DNA from: Streptomyces sp. 2114.4
Lineage (GTDB): Bacteria > Actinomycetota > Actinomycetes > Streptomycetales > Streptomycetaceae
Direction: 5' to 3'
Length of the DNA: 64,000 nt
Assembly: GCF_900187385.1 (NCBI RefSeq)
Contig: NZ_FYEY01000001.1
Span: 5,890,001-5,954,000 of the forward strand
The notes under the pieces are model-generated. The model ran no database searches, had not been told where the DNA came from, and was given only the letters and a program-made list of their open reading frames with translations. Shown one piece after another: positions 43,806 through 53,773 of this stretch. Every line of letters begins with the position of its first letter. The first letter of the stretch is position 1. The translations under genes were made by a program, and so were the position numbers.

Positions 43806-46800
43806 ATGGCATTGCTGGATGCCGATGCGGACACGGCACTGGTGCGGATCCGCGATCTGGCAGGTCGGACACGTGGCACGGGGTTTCTCGCGGACCACGA
43901 CGGCACCGTGATCACCAGCCACGAAGCGGTGGACGGCGCCGCGCAACTGGTGTTGCAGCCCATGGCGGACGGCGCCGGAGGCGGCGCGGCCGGGGGCGGC
44001 GGATGGACGTGCGTGGTGGCGGCCGATGCGGTGACGCCCCTGCCGGAGGCCGGGCTCGCCCTCGTCCGGGCCGGCGGCTTCGGACCGCACCGGCTCACGC
44101 CGCTGCCCATCGCCGCGGCCCGGCCGACCGCGGGCACCACCGCCCGGCTCTGGGCGGGCGGCTGGCTGGACGGCACGGTCGTCGGACCGGGCTCCGGGGT
44201 GATGTACACGGCCGCCGAGCGCGTCCACCTCCTCGACGACACGCTGGAGCTCGGCCTGTGCGCCGGGGGCCGGGAGGCGCTGCGGCTGCGTGGACTGGCG
44301 GTCGGCGGGCCGGTGCTGGACGCCCGGACCGGCGCGGTGCTCGGCATCCTCGGCACCGCGCTGCACCCCCAGGCTCCCGGCCGCGGCCGCCCGGGGGAGG
44401 GTGCCTTCGGGCGCCGGGCGGGCGGCTTCGCGATCCCGCTGCGCGCGGTGGCCGAGGCCGCGCCACAGGGCGCGCTGGCCGCGCTGCTGGAGCGCAATGC
44501 GGCGACCGTCCCGGCCTACGGCAGCGAGTTGAACCCGGCCGGCGCGCGGCGGCTGGCCGAGTTGTCGAAGGGCTCCGCCGAGCGGCCGCGGCTGGGACGG
44601 GAGCCGGTCGAACGGCCGGAAGCGGCCGCCGAGTTCGCGCGCTTCGAGGAGGGCCACGGGACGGCGGCGGCATGTGTGCTGGGGCTGGTGGGACAGCCGG
44701 GATGCGGCCGGAGCACGGAACTGGCCGGCCTCGCGGCACGCCGGGCCCAGGGCCCCGGCCTCGCCGCGACCATCCGGCTGCGCGGCGCGGACCTGCGGTC
44801 CGACGACGACGGGGTACGAACCGCCGTCGAACGCGCGCTGCGGTCCGCCGGCCGTACCGTCGCCCGGGAGGGCCGTACCGCCGGTGACCCGGCGGACACC
44901 ACCTCCGAGGACGTCGCACGGGCGGCGGCCGCGGCCGGCCGCCCGCTGCTGGTGCTCCTCGACGGGCCGGAGGAGATGCCTTCGGCCCTGGCACAGGGGG
45001 AGCGGCTGGCCGGGTGGACCACGGCGACGGCCGACTGGCTGCGTACCACCGGCGTGCGGCTGGTGGTCGCCTGCCGCCCCGAGTACTGGGAGCGGGCCGG
45101 TGCGCTCTTCCCGCCCGGTGTGCTGCACCGGCCGCTGCGTCCGGCGCCCGCGCTGCCCGCCTGCGTGGAGCTCGGTGACCTCACCGAGGAAGAGGCGGAG
45201 CGCGCCCGCGGCCGCTACGGCCTGCCGCCGGGCGCACCGGCCGCGCCGGACGCCCGCCATCCGCTGTCCCTGCGCCTGCTCGCGGAGGTCGGCGCGGCGC
45301 TCACCGAGGGGGACGGGACCGGGCGGTGCGCCGACGAGCCGGCCGGCCTCGGCACACCCGACCGCCACCAGATCTTCGACGCCTACCTGGACCTGGTGTG
45401 CCTGCGCATCGCCGTACGGCTCGCGGCCGGCCACCGGCCCCCGTCGCGCGCCGCCGCCGTGCGCCGGCTGGCCGCCCAGGTCGCCGGGCAGGTGCACGAG
45501 GCGGCCCGCCGCTGCCTCGGCCCCGGTCCGGGCGCGCTGGACCGTACGTCCTTCGAGGAGGTGTTCCCGCGCGAGCCCGGCTGGGCCCGTGCGGTGCTGG
45601 CCGAGGGGCTGCTGGTCCCGGCCGGCACCGGATTCCGCTTCGCCCACGAGGAGTTCGCGGAGTGGCTGCAGGGCGCCCATGCCGACCTCGACCTGCTGCC
45701 AGTCCCCGGACACCGCGTCGGGCCGGCCGTCCAGGCGCTGCTGCTGCTCGGCAGGCGCGAGGGGGCGGTGCAACTGACCTTCCGGCTGGCCGAGTTGGTG
45801 CCGATGGCGACCGCCCCCGGGGCCGCCCCCGCGGCCGGTTCACCGGCCGCGCGTGCCGTGGACGGCCGCTGGTGGGCCGCTCATCTGCTGTCCGGTGTGC
45901 TGCTCCGGGTCCCCGACGCGAGGCCGTACACGGGCGTCCTGCGGCTGCTCGCCGACCGGATCACGGAACGCTCACTCCGGGCGGGTGGCTTCGCGCAGAC
46001 GGGGCTGGAGGCCTTCGGGCCGTGGTTCTGGGAGCGGTTGGCGCTGGCCGACGAGGACCGGATGGACCTGCTGCGCCGCCTGCTGCCGGCCGACGGGCCG
46101 CCGTGCGGGGCGGGGCGGAGGGCGGCCGGCGCGGAGCGGTACGCGGAGACGGGTACGGAGGCGGAGGCGGAGGAGGGAGCCGCGGGAGCTGTGCCGTCCG
46201 GGGCGCCGTCGCGGGCCGGGTGGCCGGTGCCGTCGCCCGGTTCGTCGCCGGCCGAGCGGTTGCCGTCGTCCAGCTCATCACCTCTGCCTTGTTCCTCCTC
46301 ATCGTCCGATCCCTCTGCATGGTCCGGTCCGTCCTCGTGGTCCGACCGGTTGCCGTCGTACGGCCCGCCCGGGGCGTTCGATCCCGCGCCGGGCGGTCTG
46401 TCGTCCTCCGCCGTAGCCGTCGACGGTCCGGGTGCCGGCCACCGTTTCGCACCGCCGCCGCGGGTACGCGTCCACCCCGCTGACGACCCGGCGTCCGGCC
46501 CGGACGGCGACGGCCGGACGGATGCCCTCGGTGCCCCGCGCTCCAGCCCCGCCCGGGCCGACACCGACGGCAGCGCGTCCGCAGCGGCCCCCGCAGCCCG
46601 GACCCGGTCCGCCGCGGCACGCTCGCCCCGGTTTCTCGATGCCGCGGCCGCACTGCTGTGCGCGGATCCGCAGCGGATGCAGCCTTTGCTGTGCGCCTGG
46701 TTCGACGACACCCGCCCGCTGCAACGCCCCGGCGCGGAGGACGGCGGTCCGGCCCACCCCGTAGAGGCCGTGCCTGGCGAGATCACCGTGGCCACCGCGG

Positions 46801-47924
46801 CGCAGGCGCTGCTGCACACCCATCGCCACCGGGCGCTCGACGCCCTCACGGAGGCGCTGGTGCAGGCCGCGCACCCCAGGGGCGACGAACTGATGGACGC
46901 ACTGGCCGAGGACGAGCCGGCCGCGGTGTGCCGGGCCGTGGACCGGTGGGCGCACGACGCGCGCCCCGAGCGGCGGGCCGCCGCCGTGTCGTACGGCCTG
47001 CGGGCCGCCCGGCACGTGACCGCCGGAGCCGACCGCGCCCTGCTGCGCTACGCGGCCCTCTGCCTTCTCGCCCGGAGCGCCGACAGCGCCCACCACGGCT
47101 CCGCGCTGGCGCTGCTGATGGGCGACCCGGCCACCCGCTCCCGCTTCCTGGACCGGGCGCTGGCCCGCTTTGTCGCGGGGGATCCGCAGCTGCCGCCCAC
47201 GGTGTTCACGGCCGCCCTCGCCGACCATCCCGAGCCGGTGCTGACCGCGTTCCGGGCCCGGCTGATCGGCGGCGCCGGGCCACCGGTGGCGGCCGCCCTC
47301 CTGTGCATGCTCGCCCGCACCGATGCGCCGGACCTCGTCGCCCGGGTCGCCGACCTCGTCCGTGACTGTGCCCGGCACTGCCCCGAGCGCGCCGCACGGC
47401 CGGTCGCGGAGTTCATCGACCGCCGCCTCGAACGGGGCCCGGCCGCCCGCGCCGCGCTCCGCCCGCTCGCCGTGGAGCTGCTGACCGGCTCCCCCGTAGC
47501 GGTCCGGTGCGCGCTCGCGGCCGTGGTGGCCGAGACGGGGTGTGGCGACTCGGTTGCGTTGCGCCGCGAACTGCTCGATGCGCTGCTGGCGCAGGAGGCC
47601 TCCTATGTGGCGCCGCACCGCGTCCATGAGGAGAGCGAGGGCGGCCGGGACACCCGTGTGCTGGAGGCCCTTCTGGAAGCCGCAGCCGAGGGCGCGGAGC
47701 GGCGGCCGGCGGAGCGCACCAGGGAGCTGGTGCACCGCACCGGGATGCTGCTGGTGCGTACGCCTGCGGGCGCGGCGTGCTTCGACCGGCGGCTGGTGGA
47801 ACTGGGACGGCGGCTGCCGGGTTTCGCACGGCGGGTGCAGGACTGGGTGATGGATGAGCCGGGGGAGTGGGCGGCAGTGGTGGGCCCCGGCGCCCGCGCC
47901 ACGCTCGCCGGGTCGCACAGCTGA
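43806..47924 (+). CDS. Degenerate trypsin-like domain fused to a STAND-like P-loop NTPase (1372 aa)
   Basis: ATG 43806 with AGAGGA 7 nt upstream. Residues 1-220 match a chymotrypsin-fold serine protease (GTGFLADHDGTVITSHEAV with His39; LAVGGPVLDARTGAVLGILG where GxSGGP is expected), but the nucleophile position is Val166. Residues ~285-600 form a P-loop NTPase with Walker A GQPGCGRST (296-304, Arg instead of Lys) and Walker B PLLVLLDGPEE; then come helical, Leu-rich regions resembling HEAT/TPR-type repeats. Around residues 770-920 lies a Ser/Pro-rich low-complexity insertion, lower in GC than the rest. The architecture recalls STAND signalling/defence ATPases with an effector-like N-terminus. 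It interrupts the truB-ribF pair. Function unknown. Confidence 0.72.
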   Translation: MALLDADADTALVRIRDLAGRTRGTGFLADHDGTVITSHEAVDGAAQLVLQPMADGAGGGAAGGGGWTCVVAADAVTPLPEAGLALVRAGGFGPHRLTPLPIAAARPTAGTTARLWAGGWLDGTVVGPGSGVMYTAAERVHLLDDTLELGLCAGGREALRLRGLAVGGPVLDARTGAVLGILGTALHPQAPGRGRPGEGAFGRRAGGFAIPLRAVAEAAPQGALAALLERNAATVPAYGSELNPAGARRLAELSKGSAERPRLGREPVERPEAAAEFARFEEGHGTAAACVLGLVGQPGCGRSTELAGLAARRAQGPGLAATIRLRGADLRSDDDGVRTAVERALRSAGRTVAREGRTAGDPADTTSEDVARAAAAAGRPLLVLLDGPEEMPSALAQGERLAGWTTATADWLRTTGVRLVVACRPEYWERAGALFPPGVLHRPLRPAPALPACVELGDLTEEEAERARGRYGLPPGAPAAPDARHPLSLRLLAEVGAALTEGDGTGRCADEPAGLGTPDRHQIFDAYLDLVCLRIAVRLAAGHRPPSRAAAVRRLAAQVAGQVHEAARRCLGPGPGALDRTSFEEVFPREPGWARAVLAEGLLVPAGTGFRFAHEEFAEWLQGAHADLDLLPVPGHRVGPAVQALLLLGRREGAVQLTFRLAELVPMATAPGAAPAAGSPAARAVDGRWWAAHLLSGVLLRVPDARPYTGVLRLLADRITERSLRAGGFAQTGLEAFGPWFWERLALADEDRMDLLRRLLPADGPPCGAGRRAAGAERYAETGTEAEAEEGAAGAVPSGAPSRAGWPVPSPGSSPAERLPSSSSSPLPCSSSSSDPSAWSGPSSWSDRLPSYGPPGAFDPAPGGLSSSAVAVDGPGAGHRFAPPPRVRVHPADDPASGPDGDGRTDALGAPRSSPARADTDGSASAAAPAARTRSAAARSPRFLDAAAALLCADPQRMQPLLCAWFDDTRPLQRPGAEDGGPAHPVEAVPGEITVATAAQALLHTHRHRALDALTEALVQAAHPRGDELMDALAEDEPAAVCRAVDRWAHDARPERRAAAVSYGLRAARHVTAGADRALLRYAALCLLARSADSAHHGSALALLMGDPATRSRFLDRALARFVAGDPQLPPTVFTAALADHPEPVLTAFRARLIGGAGPPVAAALLCMLARTDAPDLVARVADLVRDCARHCPERAARPVAEFIDRRLERGPAARAALRPLAVELLTGSPVAVRCALAAVVAETGCGDSVALRRELLDALLAQEASYVAPHRVHEESEGGRDTRVLEALLEAAAEGAERRPAERTRELVHRTGMLLVRTPAGAACFDRRLVELGRRLPGFARRVQDWVMDEPGEWAAVVGPGARATLAGSHS

Positions 47925-48187
47925 CGGGCAGGAGCTGTCGAGGCGCACCAAGGGGCGTTGGGGGCGGAAGGGGCCGCGGGGCCGGGGCCGGATCGGGCGG
48001 GCCGGCCCGGGCAGAGCTGTCCGCGACCCGCGAGACCGTCCGTGGGATCAGGGCCGGACAGGGGCTGGGACGGGTGCCCTGAGCCACCCTTAGCGCGGAG
48101 CATCACCCGCGGCATGGCAGTCTTAGACCTGCGCCATGCCGAATTGGCGCAATGGACGGACAAGGGTTCGGGCGAGGAGCGGGCACT

Positions 48188-49135
48188 GTGCAGCGCTGGC
48201 GTGGCTTGGAGGACATCCCCGAGGGCTGGGGACGCAGCGTCGTCACCATCGGCTCCTACGACGGAGTGCACCGCGGCCACCAACTGATCATCGGCAAGGC
48301 CGTCGCGCGCGCCCGTGAGCTGGGGATCCCCGCGGTGGTCGTCACCTTCGACCCGCACCCGAGCGAGGTCGTGCGGCCCGGTACCCACCCGCCGCTGCTG
48401 GCTCCGCACGACCGGCGTGCGGAGCTGATGGCCGGTCTGGGGGTGGACGCGGTGCTCATTCTCCCGTTCACCAAGGAGTTCTCGAAGCTGGCACCGGCCG
48501 ATTTCGTGGTCAAGGTGCTGGTCGACAAGCTGCACGCCCAGGTCGTCGTCGAGGGCCCCAACTTCCGCTTCGGGCACAAGGCGACCGGCAATGTCGCGAC
48601 CCTCGCGGAGCTCGGGACCACCTACGACTACACCGTGGAGGTCATCGACCTCTACGAGCGCGGGGCGGCGGGCGGCGGCGAGCCGTTCTCCTCCACGCTC
48701 ACCCGCCGCCTGGTCGCCGAGGGCGATGTGGCCGGCGCGATGGAGGTCCTGGGAAGGCCGCACCGGGTCGAGGGCGTTGTCGTACGCGGTGCCCAGCGCG
48801 GTCGTGAACTGGGCTTCCCGACAGCCAATGTGGAGACCCTGCCGCACACCGCGATCCCGGCCGACGGCGTCTACGCCGGGCTGCTGCAGGTCGAGGGCGA
48901 GGCGATGCCGGCGGCCATCTCGGTCGGCACCAACCCGCAGTTCGACGGCACGGCACGGACCGTCGAGGCATATGCCATCGACCGTGTCGGCCTGGATCTG
49001 TACGGGCTGCACGTCGGGGTGGACTTCGTCGCCTACATCCGCGGCCAGGAGAAGTTCGACACGCTCGACGCGCTGCTGGAGCGGATGGCGGTCGATGTGA
49101 AGCTGGCTCGGGGCTTGATCGCGGACGCGGGCTGA
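48188..49135 (+). CDS. ribF: Bifunctional riboflavin kinase / FAD synthetase
   Basis: 315 residues from GTG 48188, supported by GAGGAG 9 nt upstream. The N-terminal nucleotidyltransferase domain has GSYDGVHRGH (22-31), and the C-terminal flavokinase domain has GFPTANV (PTAN at 211-214). Makes FMN and FAD. A GCGCCA/TGGCGC hairpin at about 48132-48151 lies in the leader; I do not recognise an FMN riboswitch. Confidence 0.95.
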   Translation: MQRWRGLEDIPEGWGRSVVTIGSYDGVHRGHQLIIGKAVARARELGIPAVVVTFDPHPSEVVRPGTHPPLLAPHDRRAELMAGLGVDAVLILPFTKEFSKLAPADFVVKVLVDKLHAQVVVEGPNFRFGHKATGNVATLAELGTTYDYTVEVIDLYERGAAGGGEPFSSTLTRRLVAEGDVAGAMEVLGRPHRVEGVVVRGAQRGRELGFPTANVETLPHTAIPADGVYAGLLQVEGEAMPAAISVGTNPQFDGTARTVEAYAIDRVGLDLYGLHVGVDFVAYIRGQEKFDTLDALLERMAVDVKLARGLIADAG

Positions 49136-49139
49136 GGCT

Positions 49140-49385
49140 TCGCGCTTCTGGCGTTACTTCCCTTCGGGGCGGGTGCTTTCTTCCCCTCGGGGACGGTCGT
49201 CTTTCCTCACCGGGGGCCTGCCGCCCGGTCCTCGCCCGGGCTTTTCCCGCCCGGTCTTTTTCCCGGTCCGGTCCTCCCGCTGGCCCGGTCTTTTCCTCCG
49301 TCCGGTCCTCCGCCGGCCCGGCGTCTCCCAGCTGGTCTTCCCCCCCCACGTTTACCCCCCGGTTCCCCCCCCGGTTTTTTCCCCG
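49140..49385 (+). other. Strand-asymmetric pyrimidine-rich spacer after ribF
   Basis: About 245 bp in which the plus strand is dominated by C and T, with repeated CCGGTCCT / CCCGGTCTTTTCC units and several T runs (GGTTTTTT near 49370). No gene supported. The T runs following GC stretches may aid termination of ribF transcripts. Confidence 0.55.
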
Positions 49386-49548
49386 CCGCCCACCCCCCTT
49401 CGGGGGTGGGCGGGTGTGGAGGTGCGGTATCGCCAACTCGGGGTGGGCGGGTGTGGAGATGCGGTATCGCCAACGCTGCGTTGGACGGTGCGCAGGTGCG
49501 TATCGCCACTTCGGGGTTGGACGTATGGAGATGGGCGTCCCCAACTCG
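49386..49548 (+). repeat. Hairpin and four imperfect ~36-bp tandem repeats
   Basis: A 12-bp stem with CTTC loop (49386-49413) leads into repeat units at 49404-49440, 49441-49480, 49481-49515 and 49516-49548. The first two share GGGTGGGCGGGTGTGGAG and GCGGTATCGCCAAC; the third and fourth are diverged and share TTGGACG. Confidence 0.65.
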
Positions 49549-49604
49549 GCTGATTTCAGGCGCAGTTCGGCTGAGAGGGGTTCACTCGTCCGAGGGATGG
49601 CGTG

Positions 49605-49653
49605 CTACGGGGCGGGGCCCGGCATCTCGCTGATGCCGGGCCCCGCCCCGTAG
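49605..49653. terminator. Bidirectional terminator, ribF / espI-like gene
   Basis: Perfect 21-bp stem starting CTACGGGGCGGGGCCC (49605-49625, complement at 49633-49653) with a 7-nt loop, 29 bp past the stop of the minus-strand gene. Confidence 0.92.
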
Positions 49654-49682
49654 TGCGCTATGGCCGTGCCGCTACGCCCGCC

Positions 49683-52586
49683 TCACTGCGGAGGCGGCTG
49701 CTGCTGCCATCCCGGCGCCAGGCCGGGGTGTTCCGGCTGCGGTGCGTCCGGAGCCGGCTGTTGCTGCTGCCAGTGGGCCGGCGGCTGGGCGGGCTGCTGG
49801 GTCCAGCCGCCCTGCTGCTGGCTGTAACCGGCCGGCGGCGGTGGCGGTGTGCCCTGCTGCGGCTGCTGCTGCGGCTGGCCCTGCTGGGCGTACTGCTGCT
49901 GGGCGTAGGGATCGCCGCCCATCTGCTGCTGCGGGTACATCCCCGCCGCCTGCTGCGCCCGCGTGAAGTCCTCGGCCACCAGGGCAGAGAGGTTGAAGTA
50001 CGCCTCACGGGTCTTGGGCCGCATCATGTCCAGGTCGACCTCGGCGCCGGCGGCGAGATGTTCGTCGAAGGGGACGACCACCACACCGCGGCAGCGGGTC
50101 TCGAAGTGCGACACGATGTCATCGATCTTGATCATCTTGCCGGTCTCGCGGACACCCGAGATGACCGTGATACCCCGCTGCACCAGGTCGGCGTAGCCGT
50201 GCGCGGAGAGCCAGTCCAGGGTGGTGCTCGCGCTGCTCGCACCGTCCACGGACGGGGTGGAGATGATGATCAACTGGTCGGCGAGATCGAGCACTCCGCG
50301 CATCGCGCTGTAGAGCAGACCCGTACCCGAGTCGGTGAGGATGATCGGGTACTGCTTCCCGAGGATGTCGATCGCCCGTCGGTAGTCCTCGTCGTTGAAC
50401 GTCGTGGAGACCGCGGGGTCCACGTCGTTGGCGAGGATCTCCAGGCCCGAAGGTGCCTGCGAGGTGAACCGGCGGATGTCCATGTAGCTGTGCAGGTGCG
50501 GGATCGCACCCACCAGGTCACGGATGGTCGCACCGGTCTCCCGCCGCACCCGTCGGCCGAGCGTGCCGGCGTCCGGGTTGGCGTCGATCGCCAGGATCTT
50601 GTCCTGTCGTTCGGACGCGAGGGTGGAGCCGAGCGCGGTCGTCGTGGTGGTCTTGCCGACACCGCCCTTGAGGCTGATCACCGCGATCCGGTAGCACGAC
50701 ATCACCGGCGTACGGATCAGCTCCAGCTTGCGCTGGCGCTCCGCCTCCTCCTTCTTCGCGCCCAGCTTGAACTTGGAAGGCTGGGCGTTGGCGCCCGGCT
50801 TGCGCTTCTTGGGCTGGTTGCGCAGCAGCCGGTCGGAGGTCAACTCCACCGCGGCGCTGTAGCCGAGCGGCGCACCGGGAGCGGCCCGCTGCTGCGGCTG
50901 CTGCTGACCCGGCTGCGAGTATGACGCGTAGTTCGCCGCCGCGTTGGGGTCGCCGGCCTGCTGGCCGGGGAGCGGCTGGTAGGCCTGCTGGGGCTGCTGG
51001 CCCTGTTGAGCTTGCTGTGCCTGCTGCTGCGCCTGGTGTGCCTGCTGCTGGGCTTGCTGTGCCTGCTGCTGCGCCTGCTGGGCGGCCTGAGCCTGCTGCG
51101 CCTGCTGGGCTTGCTGCGCCTGCGCCGCCTGGGCCTGTGCCGCCTGCTGGGCGGTGGCCTGCTGCTGGCCGTAGTGGGCCTGCGGCTGCTGGGGGTACTG
51201 GCCCTGCTGCGGGTAGCCCTGCGCGCCGGTCTGCGGATAGCCGTAACCGGACTGCTGCGCCGCCGCGTGCTGCTGCGGCTGGCCCTGCTGGGGGTAGCCG
51301 TACCCCGACTGCGGATAGCCGTACGCGGGCTGCTGTGAGCCGGGGACGCCCTGCTGCTGCGGGTAGCCACCGTGCTGAGCGTGCTGCCCCTGCGGATAGC
51401 CGGCCTGCGGCTGCTGCGGCTGCTGCGGCTGCTGTTGCTGCTGAGCCGGTGCCTGCTGCTGGCCTTGCTGAGGCTGTTGGGGCTGCTGGCCCTGCTGGGC
51501 GGCCTGGGCCTGCGCCTGAGCCATCCGCGGGTCCGCCGGCTGGAACTCCGCCGGCAGCGGCGGCAGGGTGCCCTGCCCGGGCACCCCCTGCTGCAGGCCC
51601 TCGGCCGCAGCGCCCCACGGAGCACCCTGCTGAGGCGCCCCCTGCTGCGGAACGCCTTGCTGAGGTACGCCCTGTTGGGGCACGCCCTGCGGAGGCGTCT
51701 GCTGCGGCATGCCCTGCTGGGGCACGCCTTGCTGCGGCATGCCCTGCTGGGGCGCGGCCTGTTGCGGCTGCGGCTGCGGCTGCGGCTGGGCCGGTGCGGG
51801 CTGCCCGCTCTGCGGCGTGGCCTCGGGGGCGGGCTGGGCGGGGGTCACCGCCTCCGGGGCCGGAGCTCCCCCCTCGGCGGCGTACGGCGGCTGGGCGGCT
51901 TCGGGCTGCGGCACTGCGGTGGGCGCGGTCTCCGGGGCCACCGCGGGTGCGGCGTCGGCCTCGGGCTGCGCCTCGGCCTCGGACTGTGCCTCAGCTTCGG
52001 GCTCGGCCTCGGGTTCGGACGCGTTCGCCGCCTCCGGTGCGTCGTTCCCGTCGTCGCCCCAGAGGGACATCGACGGGTCGACACCCGTGCCCGAGCGGCG
52101 ATTTCCGGCGTCCGCACCGTCGTCCGTGGCCGGTGCGGCCTCCGCGGTCGGCTGGGGGCCGGGAGTTGCGGTGGCCGGTGCGTCGCCGCCGGCGGCCGGT
52201 ACGTCATTGCCGGTGTCCTGCGGGCGCAGGGTCGGGAAGCTCGGCGGGGCGGCGTTCACGGGCGGCGGGGTCGCCGGTACACCCTGCTGAGGAATCCCGG
52301 GCACACTCTGCTGCGGCGGAATTCCGGGCGCCCCCTGGGCGGGCCCGGGCAGCGGCTGGCCGGTGGGCGGGCCGAGCGGGGGCTGGGCGGCGGCGGGCGG
52401 AGCGGTGGGCGAAGACGCAGGAGGAGTCGCGGGGGAGGCGGCACTCGCGCCCCCACCACTGGTGTCGTTGCTCGCGTACCAGGCCGGTGCGGCGAAATCG
52501 ATCTTGAACTCACCGGTCAGGTCGAACTCGGACTGGTCGTCGTCAGGATCGTTTCCGTCCGGACGGAAAGCCTCCTGCTCGTTCAC
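49683..52586 (-). CDS. EspI-like Pro/Gln-rich MinD/ParA ATPase of the ESX locus
   Basis: 967 residues from GTG 52586, with AGGAGG 5 nt upstream. Residues 1-~600 are low complexity: Pro/Ala/Glu, then repeats of [13 protein letters not shown] type and Ala/Gln runs. The ATPase domain starts near 629 with the deviant Walker A KGGVGKTT (640-647), [11 protein letters not shown] and [12 protein letters not shown]; a second Gln/Pro tail closes the protein. The same layout (proline-rich N-terminus plus MinD/ParA-like C-terminus) is known from mycobacterial ESX-1 EspI. Probably a membrane-associated regulator of type VII secretion. Separated from the upstream 281-residue gene by a terminator and 341 bp. 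Confidence 0.85.
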   Translation of the reverse strand: MNEQEAFRPDGNDPDDDQSEFDLTGEFKIDFAAPAWYASNDTSGGGASAASPATPPASSPTAPPAAAQPPLGPPTGQPLPGPAQGAPGIPPQQSVPGIPQQGVPATPPPVNAAPPSFPTLRPQDTGNDVPAAGGDAPATATPGPQPTAEAAPATDDGADAGNRRSGTGVDPSMSLWGDDGNDAPEAANASEPEAEPEAEAQSEAEAQPEADAAPAVAPETAPTAVPQPEAAQPPYAAEGGAPAPEAVTPAQPAPEATPQSGQPAPAQPQPQPQPQQAAPQQGMPQQGVPQQGMPQQTPPQGVPQQGVPQQGVPQQGAPQQGAPWGAAAEGLQQGVPGQGTLPPLPAEFQPADPRMAQAQAQAAQQGQQPQQPQQGQQQAPAQQQQQPQQPQQPQAGYPQGQHAQHGGYPQQQGVPGSQQPAYGYPQSGYGYPQQGQPQQHAAAQQSGYGYPQTGAQGYPQQGQYPQQPQAHYGQQQATAQQAAQAQAAQAQQAQQAQQAQAAQQAQQQAQQAQQQAHQAQQQAQQAQQGQQPQQAYQPLPGQQAGDPNAAANYASYSQPGQQQPQQRAAPGAPLGYSAAVELTSDRLLRNQPKKRKPGANAQPSKFKLGAKKEEAERQRKLELIRTPVMSCYRIAVISLKGGVGKTTTTTALGSTLASERQDKILAIDANPDAGTLGRRVRRETGATIRDLVGAIPHLHSYMDIRRFTSQAPSGLEILANDVDPAVSTTFNDEDYRRAIDILGKQYPIILTDSGTGLLYSAMRGVLDLADQLIIISTPSVDGASSASTTLDWLSAHGYADLVQRGITVISGVRETGKMIKIDDIVSHFETRCRGVVVVPFDEHLAAGAEVDLDMMRPKTREAYFNLSALVAEDFTRAQQAAGMYPQQQMGGDPYAQQQYAQQGQPQQQPQQGTPPPPPAGYSQQQGGWTQQPAQPPAHWQQQQPAPDAPQPEHPGLAPGWQQQPPPQ

Positions 52587-52818
52587 TGTGCCTCCTGGTG
52601 TACTGCAACGCACCTGAACGGCAGGACCGGATACAGGCGGATCGATCGGATGTAGCGGAAGTCGGAACACACCACCCGGGGTTGCGCCAACACTAACTGT
52701 CTCCGTCCCCGTTTCGACTGCCGTCGTGCTGTGCTCCTGCGGCTCTCCCGTACAGCCTAATCAAGACTCGGCACATCGCGGCAGTCGGTGCCATATCGCT
52801 CGGGGCCCCTCGGCACGC

Positions 52819-52848
52819 TGACGGGCGCACCCGTGGGTGCGCCCGTCA
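52819..52848. terminator. Terminator after the 281-residue T7SS gene
   Basis: 13-bp perfect stem (TGACGGGCGCACC and complement), tetraloop CGTG. It lies in the 341-bp spacer 52587-52927; the rest of that spacer holds the leader of the espI-like gene, with no recognisable promoter. Confidence 0.85.
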
Positions 52849-52927
52849 CGCCGTACCTGCGGCCGGTGGTGTCCGTGCGGTACACGGCGCCCCGAAGGGC
52901 AACCGGCCCGCAGCGTCCGTCAGTCCC

Positions 52928-53773
52928 TCAGTCCATGCGGCGCGGGCCGCCGAGCAGGTTGGTCTCCGCTTCCGTCGGCTGGGTCATGACGAACTGGTGG
53001 CCGTCGCGCGAACACCACAGCATGGCGTTGTCGCTGAGCGTCGGCAGCACCGCGCCGACCTGCTCGGGCAGCCGCATGATTCGCGTCACAACCTCGGTCT
53101 CCTCGGGCGAAAGCCGCTGCAGACCGACCAGGTCGGCGCGGCTGAGCATCTGCGGCGACCGCGGCCCGAGGAAGGGCAGTACGGTCAGCACCGACTGCCA
53201 GGGGCTCGGGGCGAGCTGATTGCGCGGCGGCCGTGCACCCATGTCCCGTACGACCAGCACCGGGCTGGAAACCGACGGCCCCTGGGGCGCGATCTGACGC
53301 ACATCGTGGACGGAGACACACTGCTGCCCGCCGCCCGCGGCCTGCGCCATCTGCCCCCAGGCCGGCGGCCGCGCCGTCTCGACCGCGACCCGCGCGCCGG
53401 TGGCGACCGTACGCAGCGCCAGCACCTGCGCCATCCACATGCTGCCGACCAGCGCGATCTCCATGGGCGCCGGCCGCAGCAGGCTCAGCACGGCGGGCTG
53501 GTTCTGCGGGTCGATGCCGATGACCACGCCGTCGTCACCGACCGGCAGGGTCAGCGAGGCGAGCGATTCCGCGGTCAGGATGTGCGGGCTGCGCCGCGGG
53601 CCGCGCAGGCCGAAACCGGGCCGGGGCTTGGGGCCGTTCGGACCCGACTGCCCCTCGTCCGGACGTGGCTGGTGCGAGAGGCGGCCGCCACCGGTGACGC
53701 CGCCCGCGACGGGGGGATTGCGCCAGCCGTTGCCGCTGGTGTTGACGCGGGGCTGATAGGTGGGAGAGGCCAT
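52928..53773 (-). CDS. T7SS-associated protein of unknown function
   Basis: 281 residues; I do not recognise a named family. A disordered, Pro/Gly-rich N-terminus (1-60) is followed by an alpha/beta region. The segment LPVGDDGVVIGIDPQNQPAVLSL and then MEIALVGSMWMAQVL runs like the start of an FtsK/EccC-type ATPase domain, but where a Walker A would be there is GSMWMAQV, so no nucleotide site is visible. No signal peptide or membrane segment. Its ATG overlaps the eccE stop (TGATG), so the two are translationally coupled and probably work together. Confidence 0.8.
   Translation of the reverse strand: MASPTYQPRVNTSGNGWRNPPVAGGVTGGGRLSHQPRPDEGQSGPNGPKPRPGFGLRGPRRSPHILTAESLASLTLPVGDDGVVIGIDPQNQPAVLSLLRPAPMEIALVGSMWMAQVLALRTVATGARVAVETARPPAWGQMAQAAGGGQQCVSVHDVRQIAPQGPSVSSPVLVVRDMGARPPRNQLAPSPWQSVLTVLPFLGPRSPQMLSRADLVGLQRLSPEETEVVTRIMRLPEQVGAVLPTLSDNAMLWCSRDGHQFVMTQPTEAETNLLGGPRRMD

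Noticed and set aside
48060-48187. FMN riboswitch in the ribF leader
   Set aside because: The conserved RFN core is not seen; only a small GCGCCA/TGGCGC hairpin is there.
49404-49548. CRISPR-like array
   Set aside because: Repeat units are adjacent without unique spacers, diverge quickly and have no cas genes nearby.
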